Shown here one piece after another: positions 34,258-43,294 of a DNA stretch of 64,000 nt (position 1 is the stretch's first letter; each line of letters opens with the position of its first letter). Source of the stretch: Candidatus Bathyarchaeota archaeon (GTDB lineage Archaea > Thermoproteota > Bathyarchaeia > Bathyarchaeales > Bathycorpusculaceae); the NCBI GenBank assembly GCA_026014745.1, contig JAOZHS010000001.1:1214156-1278155 (forward strand), written 5' to 3'. The notes under the pieces were generated by a model that was not told the DNA's origin, did not search any database, and worked only from the letters and a program-made list of their open reading frames with translations. A program made the translations under genes and the position numbers.

Positions 34258-35555
34258 TTCGTACAGTCGAAGTCCTATTAGTAATAATCATTCTCTCGGG
34301 CGCCTTCTTGGCAGCTTCCTACTTTGCGGTATTGCCTTCGCCAAGAGAAATATCACCCATGAACCTTCAAAGATTATCATTTACCACGCTACAGATGCTG
34401 GACACCGACTATGATTTAAGCCGCGCCGTCTTTGAAACCGGAAACAGCACGGTTTTGTCATCGTTACAGGTTGCGCTTTCCGCTTCACTTCCAGCTAATG
34501 TTCTTTATAACTTAACAATCTACGACATCAACCCTGAGGGTTCTCTCTACACTCAAGCAGCCTCCATTGCAAACGCCGCAAACTTGGGCGCAACCACTGA
34601 TGTTTCAACCTATACTGTAGCTTCTTCTAACGTTACTTTTAATGTCCAAGCTGAAAAAATAGGCGCAACCAACGGCGGAACCCTCTACATCCTCAATTGC
34701 AGCGACGCAAACGGTTGGTGGATTACAGGGTACACAGCCCAAAGCTTAGCCACAGACCTCTACAACCTGCTTTCGCCATATTTTGTGAACACCATTATGA
34801 TTCAGAACACCACGCAGCTTGGTCAAATCTTGAATGGGACTCCAATTCAGGGAGAACCCGTTCAAAACGCTGTTGTCATTAACACATGCGGAGAAGCAGT
34901 GCCCATACCGTCTAATTATGCAAGCCTCTACTCTTCCGATTATGGTCAGTACCCTTTCCTTTTGGGACAAAAGGTCCGTACTTTTAATTGGACTTGGGCA
35001 AGCATTGTCGGTTACCCCTTTTACTATGTCACTAACACCCAAGCGTTATCTAGTGGACAAAACACTTGGGGAATTTATGGAATGCAACATGTGGGACCGC
35101 TGGGGTCACGAGCGTTTTTGCAGGGCATAAATGGTCAATCATACAATAGATATGATAATGGGGGCATCACAGACAGTGCAACACGGCAAGTGACGTTTAC
35201 CCCTAAAATCTTGGACTTATCCAACTATTATGGCATTTACCCCTCACAATCTCAAACATCCACTCGCGCTTTATCAAGTTCTACCTTATCGGGTTATAAC
35301 CTGCAAGTTGGGTTAAACATCTTCAACCCTTCAGGAGACTACTTGGCAGGCTCCATATACAATCACTACGCCACGGGTTCAACAAGCATTTCGGGGTCAC
35401 TTTTAGCTGTCGGTTTAACCCGAACCCCTGACGTTCGAGTTACAGGTTTAGGTCTACTTTCCTACTATCAACCTAGATTATACAACTCCGAATACACCGC
35501 TAACGGCACCTCCCGACTGGTGGTTTTACTGTTAGGATACGCAGGAGAGAGCTAA
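34254..35555 (+). CDS. Pilin-like surface protein 4
   Basis: A 433-residue protein starting at ATG 34254 in an ATGA overlap with the previous gene; an earlier in-frame start at 34155 is a shadow within that gene. The N-terminal helix is MIRTVEVLLVIIILSGAFLA, again with Glu in the pilin position. The large outer part has Cys at about residues 143 and 212 and many Ser, Thr and Asn residues. No domain is recognised. It belongs to the co-translated series 31.7-39.1 kb. Confidence 0.7.
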   Translation: MIRTVEVLLVIIILSGAFLAASYFAVLPSPREISPMNLQRLSFTTLQMLDTDYDLSRAVFETGNSTVLSSLQVALSASLPANVLYNLTIYDINPEGSLYTQAASIANAANLGATTDVSTYTVASSNVTFNVQAEKIGATNGGTLYILNCSDANGWWITGYTAQSLATDLYNLLSPYFVNTIMIQNTTQLGQILNGTPIQGEPVQNAVVINTCGEAVPIPSNYASLYSSDYGQYPFLLGQKVRTFNWTWASIVGYPFYYVTNTQALSSGQNTWGIYGMQHVGPLGSRAFLQGINGQSYNRYDNGGITDSATRQVTFTPKILDLSNYYGIYPSQSQTSTRALSSSTLSGYNLQVGLNIFNPSGDYLAGSIYNHYATGSTSISGSLLAVGLTRTPDVRVTGLGLLSYYQPRLYNSEYTANGTSRLVVLLLGYAGES

Positions 35556-35556
35556 A

Positions 35557-38500
35557 ATGAACTCTAAAGGTCAATTTTCTATCATAGCGGCTCTGCTGGT
35601 TGCAGTTGTCCTAGTTGCAGCCGTAGTCACAACTTACTCAGCAATACGTTACAGCTCCGTACAAGAGCAACCTCAATTATTAAGTGCAATTGACGAAACC
35701 AACTTGGGTTTAAAAGAAATTTTAGGTTTCACTGTTGGCTATTATGGTTCGGTGCTTAAAGTCACAGGAAACGTGACCTATGCCCAGCAACTTGCCCGAA
35801 CGTATCTTCAAAGTGGATTAAATAACATAGGTGAAATTCGACCTGAATGGGGCGCAACCGTCAATTTGACGGGTTTAACATTAAATGCAGATTGGTTCTC
35901 CGCTGACAGTTACAGTCAGGGCAGCATGGACGTTAATTACGATTTAATCGGGTTAGGTATTTCAGGTATAAACTACAACGCTTCAGCTCGTCTGGATGTC
36001 CAGTTGTTAAACTCAAGTTCACTCAATCAAGCAAAATTAGCCATTCGGATGGATGATGATACACCACTAATTAACCTTGGAAAAGATAACCTGAAGTTTT
36101 ACCGCTACAACTATGTATCGTCAGCTTGGGAGCTAGCTGAACCCACCAACATCGCCTCGTATGCTAATGGAACCTATACCCTTGACTTCCCACAGGGAGT
36201 TGACAGCTCTTACGTGATTCAGGTGCAAGATGTTCGGGGGCTCATGGTTATTGCCTCCTCATTTAGTCAATACACTTCTACGGTAACTTGGAACAGCACC
36301 GGCTATCAACCCGGCATCTACGACTTCGTGGACAATGCCAACGCAAACGTAACTGGAACCCACAGCAACTTCAACGCACAACAAAGTCTCCCAGATAGCG
36401 CTTATGATACGTTAACAGAGGCACTTTCGGGAACCTTTAACGCTAATTATTCCCCAAACGCTTGGACGCCTCAGGGTAACACTGCACTCATGAGCGGTTC
36501 TTTCTCTGACCTGCAAACCGACAACAGCGCATACATGCAACTTCGAAGTTACCCCACAGCATACGGCTCATCTTATAATACAATAGGTTTTGATAGTCAA
36601 AATAGCGCGGTCCTAACATCACAGGGTTATTCAATTACTTGGACGCATACAACCGGCAGCGGTAGCGAAAGACTGTTACTGGTGTCCATAGACATTTTTG
36701 CTCGTTCTACTACACCCGCATCCATTAGCGGAGTTGTCACCTACGATGGGGTGACTATGAGTCAAGTGGCAACTGTGTTGTATAACACTAACCCGCAAAT
36801 TCGCAGTTATGTCTACTACCTCGTGAATCCCTCTCCGGGGACAAAAACAATCACCGCTAACTTTAACGGCGCTACTTATGCAATCGGAGGATCCATAACA
36901 TACACAAACGTTAACCAGACAACCCCCATACTTGCAAGCAGCACTAACACTGGTTTAAGTTCCGCTCCCTCCACTGCCTATTTAACGGCTTCTGGTACAA
37001 ATAACAAACTTCTGTACGGTCACTTGGGTACACAAATCGGAACCTATTATACGGTTAATGATCCAGTTACACAAACCAACCGCTGGTCCGACTCGGGTTC
37101 ATACTACATTAAGCATGACGGAACCTACTATTATGCCGGACGCGGAAGCGACAAATCCGTGACGTCTGGCTCAGTTTATCTCTCGTGGAACCCAACCAGC
37201 ACGGTAGGCTGGACTGCTATTGCTGCCCTAATCCAGCCGAGCCAAGTTGGAACCGCTTATGCATGTAGCGCAGAGTTTCGCGGCACATCAAACACTGATT
37301 CTTGGAACAGCCTAGCCTGGACATTGAACGCCGCGTCAACCGCGACCGATGTAGCCGTAACCTATCAATTGTATAATTACATCACAAACAGCTACGTAAC
37401 CGTGGGCAATGGCTACTTAACAGATACCCTTGGAACAAGCGACACCACAAAAACCCAAACCATAACCTCGAGCTTTAACAATTTCAGAGACGGTAGCGGT
37501 AACTGGAAAGTCAATGTAACCGCAACCAAAACCACCTCCGTACAGTTCGACCTAAAACTTGACCTCATACAATACAGCCCCAACGAAAACAACTATGCCC
37601 TCAACCTTCAAGAACAATGGTTAACGGTTAACGCCAGCAACGTACGCCAAGACCTATGTATAAAAACTGGCGCATTTAGTTCTGAGTCCTTGGTTGTGCA
37701 GGTTTTACATGGCGGCTCTTGGCAGAACCTTATGACGCTTCGTCCCAACTACTTTAACAATGCATCATTGGTTCCCTATATTGATTCATCAACGCTTACC
37801 ATACGATTTGTCGGAAGCAACGACGCAACCGACCCCAACATAGACACGTGGAACATCGATTCCGTTTACATAAAAGACCAACCCGACGTCTTGTTCCTCT
37901 TAAACCTCCAAGAATCCACTATAACCCTGCAAGTTCTACAGAACGGAACTATACAGTGGCTAGGACAAAACTTGGCGTTAACCACCCAAACCCTTCCTAT
38001 CCCACCCGTACCCGTCAAAGCAATCCATGTCAATCAAACCATAAACGGCGTAAACGTGGAGGTGCCTTTCCAAATTGAAGACTGGGCATCCAACTACAAA
38101 GTTCCCCTCTGCCTAACCAGCAACACCACCGTGTTTAGCAATCGGCAAATGATTGTTTTCCAAATAAACTGTCATGTTTCGGAGTTTACGATTTCATGGG
38201 ATGGACGCGATGTAGCCACTCAGACGCCCTTAGCTTACACTAACCGCTACTTCACAACTGATAACCCCGAAGCATCCACCTTATCCAGCGGAAATGTTAC
38301 CTTACTCTTCACGAATTCTAATGTGAAAGCAACCGTAGGGTCAACGTCAAGTACAGCCACGTTTATGCGTATAAATGGGGAAGCCAGCATATACGGCGCA
38401 AGTTTCTCATATGTGATTCATCACGGCATCGTGCGAGATATTGTAATGCAGGAAGCCGAATTCAGTGGCGGTGTATCTGGTGCATATGACCTGTACGCAA

Positions 38501-39060
38501 ACATTGTTTTAACGCTCCCCGCAAATACCAAATACTATACGTATCAACTAACCGTAACGTTTGCCGCGTCCAGTCAAACCCGCGCACTATATGACCTCTC
38601 ACCCATCCAGCTAACTTCCACGGCAACATCTCCTCAGACGCAAACAGAAGACGGCACCTTAGCGGGTTTCCCCCTCCTATACAATGGCACAGGAACCTTC
38701 GTTGATACCACGGTGAACGGTTGGACCCCCCATCACTTTAACCAATTCATCACAAACAACTTCAAAGGCGCAGGGCTATTCTTCCCAGACCTAGGCAACC
38801 AAAAACTCTACACGTTTGACTCTTTCCCCGCAAGTACCTCTCTGGGCGCCCTAAAAACGGGCAGCACCACGCTTGAGTTGTTGCCTGTAAGTTGCTCTCA
38901 GGTTCAATTCCAAACTCCCTACGAAATCACTTGGCAAGGCGCTGTATCAACATTTGACACCTCAACACCTGTTTGCCGACTCTACGATGACACTACACCA
39001 ACAGGGCTTTGGCTACTCGTCGAATATCCTCCAACCTTAACTTTAACCGCTAAAAGCTAA
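35557..39060 (+). CDS. Giant pilin-like surface protein (1167 residues)
   Basis: The start ATG is 1 bp after the previous stop. The N terminus MNSKGQFSIIAALLVAVVLV has the KG/QFS cleavage pattern of archaeal prepilins, followed by a ~20-residue hydrophobic helix. The exported part is over 1100 residues, almost all beta structure rich in Ser, Thr, Asn and Tyr. Residues ~345-555 form a unit with TWTHTTGSGSERLLLVSI, VTYDGVTM and YYLVNPSPGTKTI, a pattern common in large surface proteins. The C terminus has no anchor helix. Its size suggests a filament-tip adhesin or a giant minor pilin; that role is inference. Confidence 0.72.
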   Translation: MNSKGQFSIIAALLVAVVLVAAVVTTYSAIRYSSVQEQPQLLSAIDETNLGLKEILGFTVGYYGSVLKVTGNVTYAQQLARTYLQSGLNNIGEIRPEWGATVNLTGLTLNADWFSADSYSQGSMDVNYDLIGLGISGINYNASARLDVQLLNSSSLNQAKLAIRMDDDTPLINLGKDNLKFYRYNYVSSAWELAEPTNIASYANGTYTLDFPQGVDSSYVIQVQDVRGLMVIASSFSQYTSTVTWNSTGYQPGIYDFVDNANANVTGTHSNFNAQQSLPDSAYDTLTEALSGTFNANYSPNAWTPQGNTALMSGSFSDLQTDNSAYMQLRSYPTAYGSSYNTIGFDSQNSAVLTSQGYSITWTHTTGSGSERLLLVSIDIFARSTTPASISGVVTYDGVTMSQVATVLYNTNPQIRSYVYYLVNPSPGTKTITANFNGATYAIGGSITYTNVNQTTPILASSTNTGLSSAPSTAYLTASGTNNKLLYGHLGTQIGTYYTVNDPVTQTNRWSDSGSYYIKHDGTYYYAGRGSDKSVTSGSVYLSWNPTSTVGWTAIAALIQPSQVGTAYACSAEFRGTSNTDSWNSLAWTLNAASTATDVAVTYQLYNYITNSYVTVGNGYLTDTLGTSDTTKTQTITSSFNNFRDGSGNWKVNVTATKTTSVQFDLKLDLIQYSPNENNYALNLQEQWLTVNASNVRQDLCIKTGAFSSESLVVQVLHGGSWQNLMTLRPNYFNNASLVPYIDSSTLTIRFVGSNDATDPNIDTWNIDSVYIKDQPDVLFLLNLQESTITLQVLQNGTIQWLGQNLALTTQTLPIPPVPVKAIHVNQTINGVNVEVPFQIEDWASNYKVPLCLTSNTTVFSNRQMIVFQINCHVSEFTISWDGRDVATQTPLAYTNRYFTTDNPEASTLSSGNVTLLFTNSNVKATVGSTSSTATFMRINGEASIYGASFSYVIHHGIVRDIVMQEAEFSGGVSGAYDLYANIVLTLPANTKYYTYQLTVTFAASSQTRALYDLSPIQLTSTATSPQTQTEDGTLAGFPLLYNGTGTFVDTTVNGWTPHHFNQFITNNFKGAGLFFPDLGNQKLYTFDSFPASTSLGALKTGSTTLELLPVSCSQVQFQTPYEITWQGAVSTFDTSTPVCRLYDDTTPTGLWLLVEYPPTLTLTAKS

Positions 39061-39142
39061 GTTTGTGTGTTACAACCTGTATCGACACAATCTTATTGCT
39101 CTAAAACGCAACAACCTACCATAACAGCAAAGGTGCATAGTT

Positions 39143-39958
39143 ATAGAAACACTTCAAGCAGGGCTAATAGGCGCAAGCTTAGCATTTTCCTTAGCAGTTC
39201 TACTCTATGCTTCTTGGAGCGACTATAAGACCCGAGAAGTCAGCAACCGCGTCTGGGTAATCTATGGCCCTATAGGTCTGGGTTTGTCTTTGGCGACGCT
39301 GATACTCTTTGAACCCGCCCAACTGCTCTTCTATGTGTTGTGCGTCGGCGTTACCGTGGCTTTGGCGTTTCTGCTCTTTTATGTTGGCGGATTTGGCGGT
39401 GCCGACTCCAAAGCTCTCATGTGCCTCGCCGTTGCTTTACCCTTTGCGCCGCTTATCGTCTTCAACCCCATAATACCCAACGGCGCTTCCCCCTTGTCAC
39501 AGTATATCTTTCCCATAACCATCTTGGGAAACGCTGTGCTATTTGCAGCCGCAAGCGGTATTTACATGGTGTTTCGTAACTTATTCTGGCATAAAAAACA
39601 CGGCGTCAAACTCTTCCCGGGAACCCTTGCCCACGAATCAATCGGAAAAAAACTCCTTGTCATAGTCACGGGCTACAAAATGGCTATTCCGCGGTTACAG
39701 CAAACTTGGCACCTGTTTCCAATGGAAGACCTTGAAGAAGGTGAAGAAACCAAACGCAAACTCGTCGTTATCCCCCACGATGAAGGACGTGCCCAAATTG
39801 TCGAGCGCCTCTCCGATGCAGCCGCTTCAAAAAAGATTGAGGGTTACGTGTGGGCTACGCCGGGGTTGCCTATGTTGATTTTCGTAACACTGGGACTGTT
39901 AGTCGCTGTGTTTTTTGGAGATTTAGTCTGGCTACTGGTTAGGTTACTTTTGGGCTAA
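39143..39958 (+). CDS. Prepilin peptidase (A24 aspartic membrane protease), ATA start
   Basis: A ~271-residue membrane protease that would cleave the preceding pilins. The two active-site Asp motifs are SDYKTREVSN (near residue 31) and GGADSKAL (near residue 91), separated by helices, with more helices and a soluble insert ending in a C-terminal helix. The first motif lies upstream of the first ordinary start codon (TTG 39284). The frame opens at 39125 and contains no ATG, GTG or TTG before the motif. AGGTG at 39131-39135 lies seven bases before ATA 39143, the likely start. A sequence error is the alternative. Confidence 0.82.
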   Translation: METLQAGLIGASLAFSLAVLLYASWSDYKTREVSNRVWVIYGPIGLGLSLATLILFEPAQLLFYVLCVGVTVALAFLLFYVGGFGGADSKALMCLAVALPFAPLIVFNPIIPNGASPLSQYIFPITILGNAVLFAAASGIYMVFRNLFWHKKHGVKLFPGTLAHESIGKKLLVIVTGYKMAIPRLQQTWHLFPMEDLEEGEETKRKLVVIPHDEGRAQIVERLSDAAASKKIEGYVWATPGLPMLIFVTLGLLVAVFFGDLVWLLVRLLLG

Positions 39959-39965
39959 AAGATGG

Positions 39966-40211
39966 TTAGATTATTTCTTTGCTACGTTTTGAGAAAGATA
40001 TGGTCGCGGTTATCATGGAGACTGCGCCAAATCCAACGAATATTAACGCTAAATATCTATATGGATAAGTAGCTGCGCTGGTGGCGGCGGCAAAGGCGTC
40101 TGCGGCTTGGGCTGCAGCAACGGTTGCGCTCTGATATGAATAGAAGAAAACGCTTATCACAAACATTAGCAGTGACGCAACTAATAGCACAACTTCTGTT
40201 TTGAACTTCAA
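39966..40211 (-). CDS. Small two-helix membrane protein
   Basis: An ~81-residue protein with two helices (VVLLVASLLMFVISVFFY and YLALIFVGFGAVSMITATI) separated by an Ala-rich segment (AAAQAADAFAAATSAA), and a basic end. I use TTG 40211, which lies behind AAAGGAGA; the in-frame ATG at 40256 precedes that site. It is convergent with the prepilin peptidase and may be unrelated to the pilus. No family recognised. Confidence 0.55.
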   Translation of the reverse strand: MKFKTEVVLLVASLLMFVISVFFYSYQSATVAAAQAADAFAAATSAATYPYRYLALIFVGFGAVSMITATISFSKRSKEII

Positions 40212-40304
40212 CGAACTGTTTCTCCTTTCCCCAAACTCTGCTGTCACAAAATACAATCAAAAGGTTATTTTAGCTTTTTGGAAATACAACCTAGGAGTCC
40301 CTTT

Positions 40305-41387
40305 ATGTCTTTGGCGTCATGCAAAAAACATCTACAAAACTTCTTAAACGAACCCCAAAAAAAGTGCCGCGTCGTGGTTATGCCAGACTTCTTTTTAGAC
40401 CGCCTCATCAACCTCAAATGGGACGCCGCAGAATTCAGCAAACTAATCAGTGACGTAGCAGAACGGAAAGGCGGCAGCTTAGACGGAGTTCCACAAACCG
40501 ACATTAAAGGCGGAAACGCAATAAACATCGCCTCCGCCCTAGTTAACCTCGGCGTCGAAGTCACCCCTATCATTTGTACCAGCGACTTGGGGCTCCAACA
40601 AATAAAGTATCACTTCAGAGAATTATCCCTCAACACCTCCCACATCAAAACCTGCGGGTCCGCGTCGATGACCACCGCTTTGGAGCTAAACAGCCCCAAC
40701 GGCAAAACCAACATAATGCTACGCGATTTAGGTGCCTTAACCGAGTTTGGACCCGACAACTTCAACGAAAAGGATTATGCCCTTCTCGAAGAAGCCGACT
40801 ACACCTGTCTGTTTAACTGGGCTGGAACCCTAAAGCATGGTACCGAGTTGGCGAAGGCAGTTTTCTCTCGTGCACGTTTGAATGGGAAATCTAAAACCTA
40901 TTATGGCACAGCCGACCCCACCCCTAACGCCAAAGACATCCCCCAACTCATCGAGGAAGTCCTCAAAACCAACAAAGTCGACGTGCTTAGCGTCAACGAA
41001 AACGAGGCAGTCACCTACGCTAGCTTCCTTGACAAAAGCATTGCTGAGAAGAAAACTCATATGGCTTTCGCGGATTTAGCGTTGGAGGCTGCGCGGGTTT
41101 TGGCTAAGCATTTCTGCGCTCGCGTTGATTTGCATACCACAGCGTTTTCTGCAACAGTGAGACCTAAGCGTGACGTGATTGTGCCTTCTTTTAGGGTGAA
41201 AACCTTGCGGGCAACGGGGGCTGGCGACGCCTGGGATGCAGGCAACATCTTTGGCGATTATCATGGTCTTCCAGATGAATGTCGTCTGATGTTGGCAAAC
41301 GCGCTTTCAGCCTGTTACCTTTCTAACTCTGAGGGGATGCATCCCACCAAACAAAAACTCCAATATTTCCTCAACTCTCTGGAGTGA
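40305..41387 (+). CDS. PfkB-family carbohydrate kinase
   Basis: A 360-residue ribokinase-fold kinase. Features are the N-terminal substrate region GGNAINIASALVNLGVEV near residue 66, DVLSVNENEAV near 227, and TGAGDAWDAGNI near 303 with the catalytic Asp and anion hole. The ATG at 40305 follows GGAG; the earlier in-frame TTG 40278 is not supported. It is followed at once by a small HAD gene, in the same frame across a TGA. A sugar or nucleoside substrate is likely but not readable. Confidence 0.85.
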   Translation: MSLASCKKHLQNFLNEPQKKCRVVVMPDFFLDRLINLKWDAAEFSKLISDVAERKGGSLDGVPQTDIKGGNAINIASALVNLGVEVTPIICTSDLGLQQIKYHFRELSLNTSHIKTCGSASMTTALELNSPNGKTNIMLRDLGALTEFGPDNFNEKDYALLEEADYTCLFNWAGTLKHGTELAKAVFSRARLNGKSKTYYGTADPTPNAKDIPQLIEEVLKTNKVDVLSVNENEAVTYASFLDKSIAEKKTHMAFADLALEAARVLAKHFCARVDLHTTAFSATVRPKRDVIVPSFRVKTLRATGAGDAWDAGNIFGDYHGLPDECRLMLANALSACYLSNSEGMHPTKQKLQYFLNSLE

Positions 41388-41393
41388 CCCGCC

Positions 41394-41864
41394 CTGCTTG
41401 AATATGTTATCCCTGCCTATGGCATTTTACGTGTGGAGCATGTGGTGCTCGATTATAATGGAACGCTTTCGTTTGATGGGGAACTGATTGGTGGCGTCAA
41501 AGAAGCCCTCACCAAACTATCCCAATCCGTTACTGTGCATGTATTGACAGGAGACACTTTTGGAACCGCAAAAGCCCAACTCGCAGATGTCCCCTGCTCA
41601 ATCCGCATCATTGGCAGCCCCGGAATCGACGAACAAAAAGCCGCCTACATAAACCAGCTGGGCGCTGAAGGTGTGGTAGCGTATGGAAACGGCTTAAATG
41701 ACCGTCGAATGCTCAAAGCCGCGCGCCTCGGCATTGTGGTGATGGGGCGGGAAGGCTGTGCGGTGGAAACCTTGCTTGCCGCAGACATCTGCATCTCCGA
41801 CATTGTCGATGGATTGGATTTGTTGCTTAATCCTAAACGGTTGGAAGCTACCCTCAAACTTTAG
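41394..41864 (+). CDS. Small HAD phosphatase (COG4087, soluble P-type ATPase-like), CTG start
   Basis: A 156-residue haloacid dehalogenase-type protein: DYNGT near residue 20 (nucleophilic Asp), VHVLTGDTFGT near 47, GNGLNDRRML near 99. The family normally begins with a strand like (M)LEIxIPGxGxLRLEHLVLDYNGT, and here LLEYVIPAYGILRVEHVV precedes the motif. The only codons able to start that extension are CTG 41394 or its neighbours; GGAGTGA (41381-41387) lies six bases upstream of CTG 41394. A GTG at 41433 would cut off the first strand. Translation is probably coupled to the PfkB kinase. Confidence 0.75.
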   Translation: MLEYVIPAYGILRVEHVVLDYNGTLSFDGELIGGVKEALTKLSQSVTVHVLTGDTFGTAKAQLADVPCSIRIIGSPGIDEQKAAYINQLGAEGVVAYGNGLNDRRMLKAARLGIVVMGREGCAVETLLAADICISDIVDGLDLLLNPKRLEATLKL

Positions 41865-41935
41865 GCGCTGACCAAACCGTTTTAAACCAACCGCTCCCTT
41901 CTATCTTTAGCTGACGTTACTAATCGGTGATTGAA

Positions 41936-43294
41936 ATGGCAAAATTGTTTGGAAGCTCCGGTGTCCGCGGTCTCGCAAACGTAGACTTAACGCCCCTTTT
42001 GGCATGTAAGGTTGCCCAAGCCGTGGCTACGTATGCTCACGCCAAAAAAGTTGTGGTGGCACGAGACACCCGCGTGACGGGACACATGCTTGAGGACGCC
42101 CTAGTCGCAGGACTAATGGGCTGCGGCGCAGATGTCTTGTTAGCTGGCAGAGTACCCACCCCCGTGTTAGCCTACGCCTCAAAAATGTTAGGTGCCGACG
42201 CAGGTTTCATGATGACTGCGTCACATAACCCGCCCCAATATAACGGCATAAAAGTCTTCCAAGCAGACTTATCCTACGTCGACGCCGACCAAGAAACCGT
42301 AGAAACCCTCATCGCAAAAGAGCAATATGATTTGGTTGACTGGCGCAAATTGGGCAAAGCTACTCCTATTGATGTTTCTGGCTTGTATTTGGGGATGGTG
42401 AAGAAGGCTGTTTGTCTCAAAAAATCTTGGCATGTCGTAGTGGATGCAGGATGCGGCGCTGCTTTTCAAATTGGTCCAGAAATGCTAAAATCATTAGGCT
42501 GCAAGGTCACCGCGCTTAACTGTCAACCTGACGGGCATTTTCCAGCCCGAAAAAGCGAACCCACCGCTGAATCCCTGCAAGCCCTCGCAGGAACCGTACG
42601 TGCCCTGGGTGCAGACATTGGGATAGGTTTTGACGGCGATGCTGACCGTGTAGCTTTCGTGGATGAAAAGGGGGCTTTTGTGAATTTTGACCGTTCCCTC
42701 GCAGCCTTTGGCGCTTACATGTTGAAGAACAGCGGTGGAGGGTCTATTGTGACGACAATTGAGGCGTCGATGTGCGTTGAAACCATGGCTCAGAAGTACG
42801 GCGGAAAAGTCCAGCGCACAAGGGTAGGCGACATCTACGTTTCCGAAGCCCTAAAACGCGTCGGTGGAGTCTTCGGCGGCGAACCTTGCGGCGCATGGGT
42901 GCATCCCCAGTGGCATCTGTGTCCTGATGGTCCTCTTTCGGCGGCGCTGTTTTTGGCGGCGTTAGAGGCAGATGACAAAACCGTTTCTGAATTCATATCC
43001 GAAGTACCCGAATATATCACTAAACGGGTAAATTTCGCCTGCAAAAACAACCAGAAGTACCAGTTGATCGAGCAACTTGGCGGTGTCTTGAAAGCTGTTT
43101 TCCCAGACTACACCGATTATTCCACGGTTGACGGCGCGCGTTTAGCTCTTCGCAACGGTTGGTTGCTGGTTCGCGCTTCTGGCACTGAGCCTCTGATACG
43201 TTTAACGGTGGAGGGCGATTCTGAGGCGGCGGCAAAAGATATAACCCAAAAAGCCTCAGCACTAATAAACAAACAACTCGAGGAATCACCATGA
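41936..43294 (+). CDS. glmM: Phosphoglucosamine mutase/phosphomannomutase family
   Basis: A 452-residue alpha-D-phosphohexomutase. The phosphoserine loop is MTASHNPPQYNGIK near residue 94, the metal loop is GFDGDADRVAF near 230, GGEPCGAW near 310 contacts the sugar, and RASGTEPLIRL near 413 binds phosphate. The N terminus KLFGSSGVRG is typical of archaeal GlmM-type enzymes. The ATG at 41936 follows GGTGATT. It overlaps the next gene by ATGA; together they would convert glucosamine-6-phosphate toward UDP-GlcNAc, used in glycans and lipids. Confidence 0.9.
   Translation: MAKLFGSSGVRGLANVDLTPLLACKVAQAVATYAHAKKVVVARDTRVTGHMLEDALVAGLMGCGADVLLAGRVPTPVLAYASKMLGADAGFMMTASHNPPQYNGIKVFQADLSYVDADQETVETLIAKEQYDLVDWRKLGKATPIDVSGLYLGMVKKAVCLKKSWHVVVDAGCGAAFQIGPEMLKSLGCKVTALNCQPDGHFPARKSEPTAESLQALAGTVRALGADIGIGFDGDADRVAFVDEKGAFVNFDRSLAAFGAYMLKNSGGGSIVTTIEASMCVETMAQKYGGKVQRTRVGDIYVSEALKRVGGVFGGEPCGAWVHPQWHLCPDGPLSAALFLAALEADDKTVSEFISEVPEYITKRVNFACKNNQKYQLIEQLGGVLKAVFPDYTDYSTVDGARLALRNGWLLVRASGTEPLIRLTVEGDSEAAAKDITQKASALINKQLEESP

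Noticed and set aside
41385..41396. Readthrough or selenocysteine at the TGA between the PfkB kinase and the HAD gene (same frame)
   Set aside because: The kinase ends at its usual length and the HAD family has its own start; GGAGTGA followed by CTG explains the arrangement as coupling. No SECIS-like structure was seen.
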